The translations under genes were made by a program, and so were the position numbers. The notes under the pieces are model-generated. The model did no database searches. It was not told the DNA's origin and was given only the letters and a program-made list of their open reading frames with translations. This document shows positions 5,973 through 8,345 of a stretch of DNA of 8,345 nucleotides, piece after piece. The stretch's first letter is position 1. The number at the start of each line of letters is the position of its first letter. The DNA is from DATKEH01 sp035546355 (GTDB lineage: Bacteria > Acidobacteriota > Thermoanaerobaculia > Multivoradales > JAIOJS01), in the NCBI GenBank assembly GCA_035546355.1, contig DATKEH010000080.1:1-8345 (forward strand), read 5' to 3'.

Positions 5973-6584
5973 ATGATCAAGATCAATCTCGTCTCCGAGG
6001 GCAGGCGGCCGGTCGCCGTCCGCAAGGCTCGAGAGGCCCTGGGTGTCGGCACCCTCGAGCTGGGCGAGACGCTCGCCATCGCGCTGGCGATCCTCGGCGT
6101 GCTGGTCGTCGCCGGCTACTGGTGGTACCTGCGCTCGGAGGTCAACGAGCGGCAGCGCGCGATCACCGCGGCGCAGAAGGAGGTCGAGGAGCTCAAGCCG
6201 GTCCTCAAGGAGGTCGAAGACTTCAAGAAGAAGAAGGCCGAGCTCGAGCACAAGATCCAGGTCATCAACCAGCTCAAGGAGAACCAGTGGGGCCCGGTGC
6301 GGATCATGGACCTGATCTCCGCCGGCCTGCCGGAGCTGCTGTGGCTGGACCAGATGAGCCTGCGCAGCAACCACGTCGAGCTGCGCGGGCGGGCCTTCAA
6401 CACCAATCAGGTCGCCACCTTCATCGAGAACCTCGGCAAGGTCCCCGAGTTCCAGGAGCCGCGCTTGCGCGACACCAACCGGCGCGGCCAGATCTACAAC
6501 TTCGTGATCACCTTCAACTTCAAGCCGGTGATGCCGCAGGCGGCGGCCCCCCAGGAGGCCGAGGCCGCCGCGGCCGGTGGCTAG
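5973..6584 (+). CDS. pilN: Type IV pilus inner-membrane protein PilN
   Basis: A 203-residue bitopic membrane protein. The N-terminus MIKINLVSEG carries the INL motif that in known systems inserts into a groove of PilM. One membrane helix (about 33-52, ending GYWWYLR) is followed by a charged coiled coil (about 54-104) and a periplasmic ferredoxin-like domain (about 106-184), which pairs with PilO. The tail 189-203 is rich in Ala, Pro and Glu. The ATG at 5973 is preferred over an in-frame ATG at 5898 because the extra 25 residues would lie inside pilM and are not PilN-like. GGAG at 5959-5962, in the end of pilM, is the likely ribosome-binding site, indicating coupled translation. pilO starts 12 bases after the stop. 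Confidence 0.95.
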   Translation: MIKINLVSEGRRPVAVRKAREALGVGTLELGETLAIALAILGVLVVAGYWWYLRSEVNERQRAITAAQKEVEELKPVLKEVEDFKKKKAELEHKIQVINQLKENQWGPVRIMDLISAGLPELLWLDQMSLRSNHVELRGRAFNTNQVATFIENLGKVPEFQEPRLRDTNRRGQIYNFVITFNFKPVMPQAAAPQEAEAAAAGG

Positions 6585-6596
6585 CAGAGGTTCGCG

Positions 6597-7226
6597 ATGG
6601 CCATCGAAGCACTGAGAGGCAAGCCGTGGTACATGGGCCTGGGCCTGGGGCTGGGGGTGGCCGCGATCCTCTTCGCCCTGGGGTGGTGGCGCCTGTTCGG
6701 CCCGATGCGCCAGGACATCCAGAAGAAGGACCAGAAGATCTCGGAGCTCGAGGTCAAGATCCAGGAGGGGCGGGCGGCCAAGCAGCGCCTGCCCGAGTTC
6801 CGCGAGGAGGTGCGGCGCCTGGAGCTGGAGCTCGACAAGCTGCTGCGCATCCTGCCCGCCCGCCTCAATACCGAGGAGCTGCTGCGGCGCCTGCGCGCGC
6901 TCGCCGAGCAGGGCGACCTGGACCTCCTGCGCATCCGGCCGGGGAACCTGCGCGACCGCGATTTCTACAGCGAATGGCCGATCTTCATCAGCGTCCGCGG
7001 CACCTACCACAACCTGGCGCTGTTGTTCGACCGCATCGGCCGCTTCTCTCGCATCATCAACGTCGACAACCTGCGGGTGCGGTCGGTAGCCCCGACCCGC
7101 CGGGGACACACCATCAGCGCGACCTTCACCGCCAAGACCTTCATCTACCGGGAAGTGGAGGTGCAGCCGGCCGCCCCGCGCGGGCAGCGGCAGGGCGCCC
7201 AGCGGCGCCGTGGGAGGGGGCGGTGA
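6597..7226 (+). CDS. pilO: Type IV pilus inner-membrane protein PilO with basic C-terminal tail
   Basis: A 209-residue PilO. A short N-terminal segment leads to a membrane helix (about 11-33) rich in Gly-Leu, then a coiled coil (about 38-84), LPARLNTEELLRRLRALAEQ (86-105), and a periplasmic ferredoxin-like domain with FYSEWPIFISVRGTYHNL (123-140) and LFDRIGRFSRIINVDNL (143-159), both typical of PilO. It heterodimerises with PilN and sets spacing between the inner-membrane complex and PilP/PilQ. AGAGG at 6586-6590 precedes the ATG by six bases. The last 15 residues contain seven arginines, a strongly basic periplasmic tail that I do not recall as a PilO feature. The stop overlaps a possible GTG start of pilP. 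Confidence 0.94.
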   Translation: MAIEALRGKPWYMGLGLGLGVAAILFALGWWRLFGPMRQDIQKKDQKISELEVKIQEGRAAKQRLPEFREEVRRLELELDKLLRILPARLNTEELLRRLRALAEQGDLDLLRIRPGNLRDRDFYSEWPIFISVRGTYHNLALLFDRIGRFSRIINVDNLRVRSVAPTRRGHTISATFTAKTFIYREVEVQPAAPRGQRQGAQRRRGRGR

Positions 7227-7249
7227 GCGCGCCACGAGGAGCCGACATC

Positions 7250-7828
7250 ATGAGACACCGCACGACCTGGTTCGCCCTGCTCCTGCTAGCCGCATTCGGC
7301 GCCACCGCTCCCCTCGCCGCCCAGGACGACGACGACGAATTCGCCGAGGACTACGAGGAGTTCGACACCGGCGAGCTCGGGGACGAGGAGATGGGAGACG
7401 AGATCCTGCCCGGGATGGGGGTCACCGACAGCTTCGGGCAGATGGACGAGATCCTCGAGGGCGAGGAGGAGATCCTGGCGGGTGGCGGCTACAGCTACGA
7501 CCCCGCCGGACGCCGCGATCCTTTCGTGTCGCTGCTGCGGCGCACCCGGCTGCCCGCCTCCGCCGAGCCGCGGCCGGAAGGCGTTCCCGGGCTGCTCATC
7601 GGCGAGGTCAGCATCAAGGGAATCTTCGAGCTCAACGGGCGCATGTTCGCGCAGGTGCAGGTCTCCAACAAGGACACGAGCTATCTCGTGCAGGAGGGGG
7701 ACCAGCTATACGACGGAGAGGTCGTCACCATCTCGCCCAACGAGGTGGTATTCAAGCAGATGGTCAACGACCCGAGCATCATCAAGCCGTTTCGAGAAGT
7801 GGCCAAGAGGCTCAACCCGGAGCCCTAG
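7250..7828 (+). CDS. pilP: Type IV pilus protein PilP, non-lipoprotein form with acidic linker
   Basis: A 192-residue periplasmic protein linking PilN/PilO to the PilQ secretin. The N-terminus MRHRTTWFALLLLAAFGATAPLAAQ reads as a normal signal peptide with cleavage near residue 24-25. There is no lipobox cysteine, unlike the PilP lipoproteins of Pseudomonas and Neisseria. Residues 26-75 are dominated by Asp and Glu and are probably disordered. The folded domain starts at YDPAGRRDPFVSLL (83-96) and continues through GLLIGEVSIKGIFELNGRMF (114-133) and YLVQEGDQLYDGEVVTI (145-161), the PilP beta-sandwich pattern. ATG 7250 is chosen because it gives a canonical signal peptide, with GAGGAG at 7236-7241 eight bases upstream. 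GTG 7223, overlapping the pilO stop and preceded by GGGAGGGGG, is an alternative adding nine residues. Confidence 0.93.
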   Translation: MRHRTTWFALLLLAAFGATAPLAAQDDDDEFAEDYEEFDTGELGDEEMGDEILPGMGVTDSFGQMDEILEGEEEILAGGGYSYDPAGRRDPFVSLLRRTRLPASAEPRPEGVPGLLIGEVSIKGIFELNGRMFAQVQVSNKDTSYLVQEGDQLYDGEVVTISPNEVVFKQMVNDPSIIKPFREVAKRLNPEP

Positions 7829-7848
7829 GCCGGAGGGAGGCGAGCGTC

Positions 7849-8345
7849 ATGGGGAAGTCGCTGTCTGACTGGGAACGCTGGCGCCGACGCAGCCTGGCGG
7901 GCTGCGGCCTGCTCGCCGCCGTGCTGCTGCTCGGCTGTGCGTCGGGCGCTTCCGCGCCGACGGCGGAGCCGAACGCCGGCACCGAAGCCGACGCGGCGAC
8001 CGCCGTGGGCGCGAAGTCCGTTCCCGCTACCGTCACCGCCGTAGACGTCCGCGAGGCGGCGCCAGGGGCCCGGCTGGAAGTGGTGGCGAGCGAGCCTCTG
8101 GTCTGGACGCAGTATCGGGACAGCGAAGGCCGCCTCGTCCTCGAGCTCCCCAACGCGCTGCCCGCGGAGGGGGTCGGCGACCTCGAGCCGGCCGCCGGGA
8201 TCGTCGCGGCGGTGCAGGTCGAGCAGCTCGGCAGCAGCGAACGGCCGCTGACGCGACTGGTGATCACCACCCGTCAGCCCGCCGAGCACGAGCTCACCAC
8301 CGAGGGATCCCGGCTGGTGCTGGCCCTGGTGCCCGTGGGCGAGGC
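7849..8345 (+). CDS. pilQ: Type IV pilus secretin PilQ, N-terminal part (3' end cut by window)
   Basis: ATG 7849 follows GGAGGGAGG (7832-7840) by eight bases, and the frame is open to the window end (165 residues). The basic N-terminus (WRRR, 11-14) and hydrophobic stretch 20-28 lead to LLGC (27-30), a lipobox, so the mature protein probably starts at lipidated Cys30; Ala31 does not signal inner-membrane retention. A low-complexity Ala/Thr/Glu linker spans about 31-58. Residues about 59-164 fit an AMIN domain: TVTAVDVREAAPGARLEVVA (61-80), YRDSEGRLVLELPN (89-102), VQVEQLG (122-128) and LTRLVITTRQPAEHEL (134-149). AMIN domains anchor PilQ secretins to peptidoglycan. The secretin pore domain lies beyond the window, so the assignment rests on AMIN plus operon position. 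Last member of pilMNOPQ. Confidence 0.9.
   Translation, partial: MGKSLSDWERWRRRSLAGCGLLAAVLLLGCASGASAPTAEPNAGTEADAATAVGAKSVPATVTAVDVREAAPGARLEVVASEPLVWTQYRDSEGRLVLELPNALPAEGVGDLEPAAGIVAAVQVEQLGSSERPLTRLVITTRQPAEHELTTEGSRLVLALVPVGE

Noticed and set aside
5964..7235. Minus-strand open frame of about 420 codons opposite pilN and pilO
   Set aside because: Same kind of G+C shadow: no domain, no ribosome-binding site logic, and complementary to coding sequence with clear PilN and PilO motifs.
5891..7249. Plus-strand upstream extension of the pilP frame through pilN and pilO
   Set aside because: The extension is Ala/Gly/Arg/Pro-rich out-of-frame sequence over pilN and pilO. Only the part from 7250 (or 7223) is PilP-like.
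7894..7905. LAGC at PilQ residues 16-19 as the lipobox
   Set aside because: It follows directly on WRRR with no hydrophobic stretch before it, so it cannot serve as a signal peptidase II site. LLGC at 27-30 fits properly.

Overview
The window is a G+C-rich, tightly packed piece of bacterial chromosome holding housekeeping and type IV pilus genes. All named genes are recognisable from protein motifs. I see no mobile element, tRNA, rRNA or CRISPR array. The protein styles (a long SecF with an extra domain, a single bifunctional Rel, a four-cysteine L28, pilMNOPQ headed by its own promoter) fit a Gram-negative, didermic lineage such as Acidobacteriota or a deltaproteobacterial-type group. That placement is inference and was not tested.

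Layout from left to right: (1) the C-terminal part of secD, cut by the window edge, followed closely by secF. Together they encode the membrane motor that helps the Sec translocon finish protein export. (2) A full-length rel gene for the (p)ppGpp synthetase/hydrolase, 36 bases after secF. It has a GTG start, no clear ribosome-binding site and a TATACT box just upstream. (3) Two back-to-back hairpins in the short gap between rel and the convergent rpmB (ribosomal protein L28, minus strand). (4) A 234-base divergent control region (4675-4908) between rpmB and pilM. It carries an extended -10 promoter for rpmB, a TTGACA promoter for the pilus operon, three dyads and a nine-codon mini-ORF. (5) pilM, pilN, pilO, pilP and the start of pilQ, all on the plus strand with small gaps: the inner-membrane alignment complex and outer-membrane secretin of a type IVa pilus. 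pilQ runs off the right edge.

The pilus genes work as one envelope-spanning assembly. Cytoplasmic PilM docks on the N-terminus of PilN, PilN and PilO form membrane-anchored coiled-coil dimers, and PilP links them to the PilQ secretin. Two features depart from the Pseudomonas/Neisseria model. PilP has an ordinary signal peptide, no lipobox and a very acidic linker. PilQ instead carries a lipobox, suggesting a lipidated secretin. These, together with the architecture of the pilM control region, are the best leads. I did not find evidence for an entirely new biological system here.
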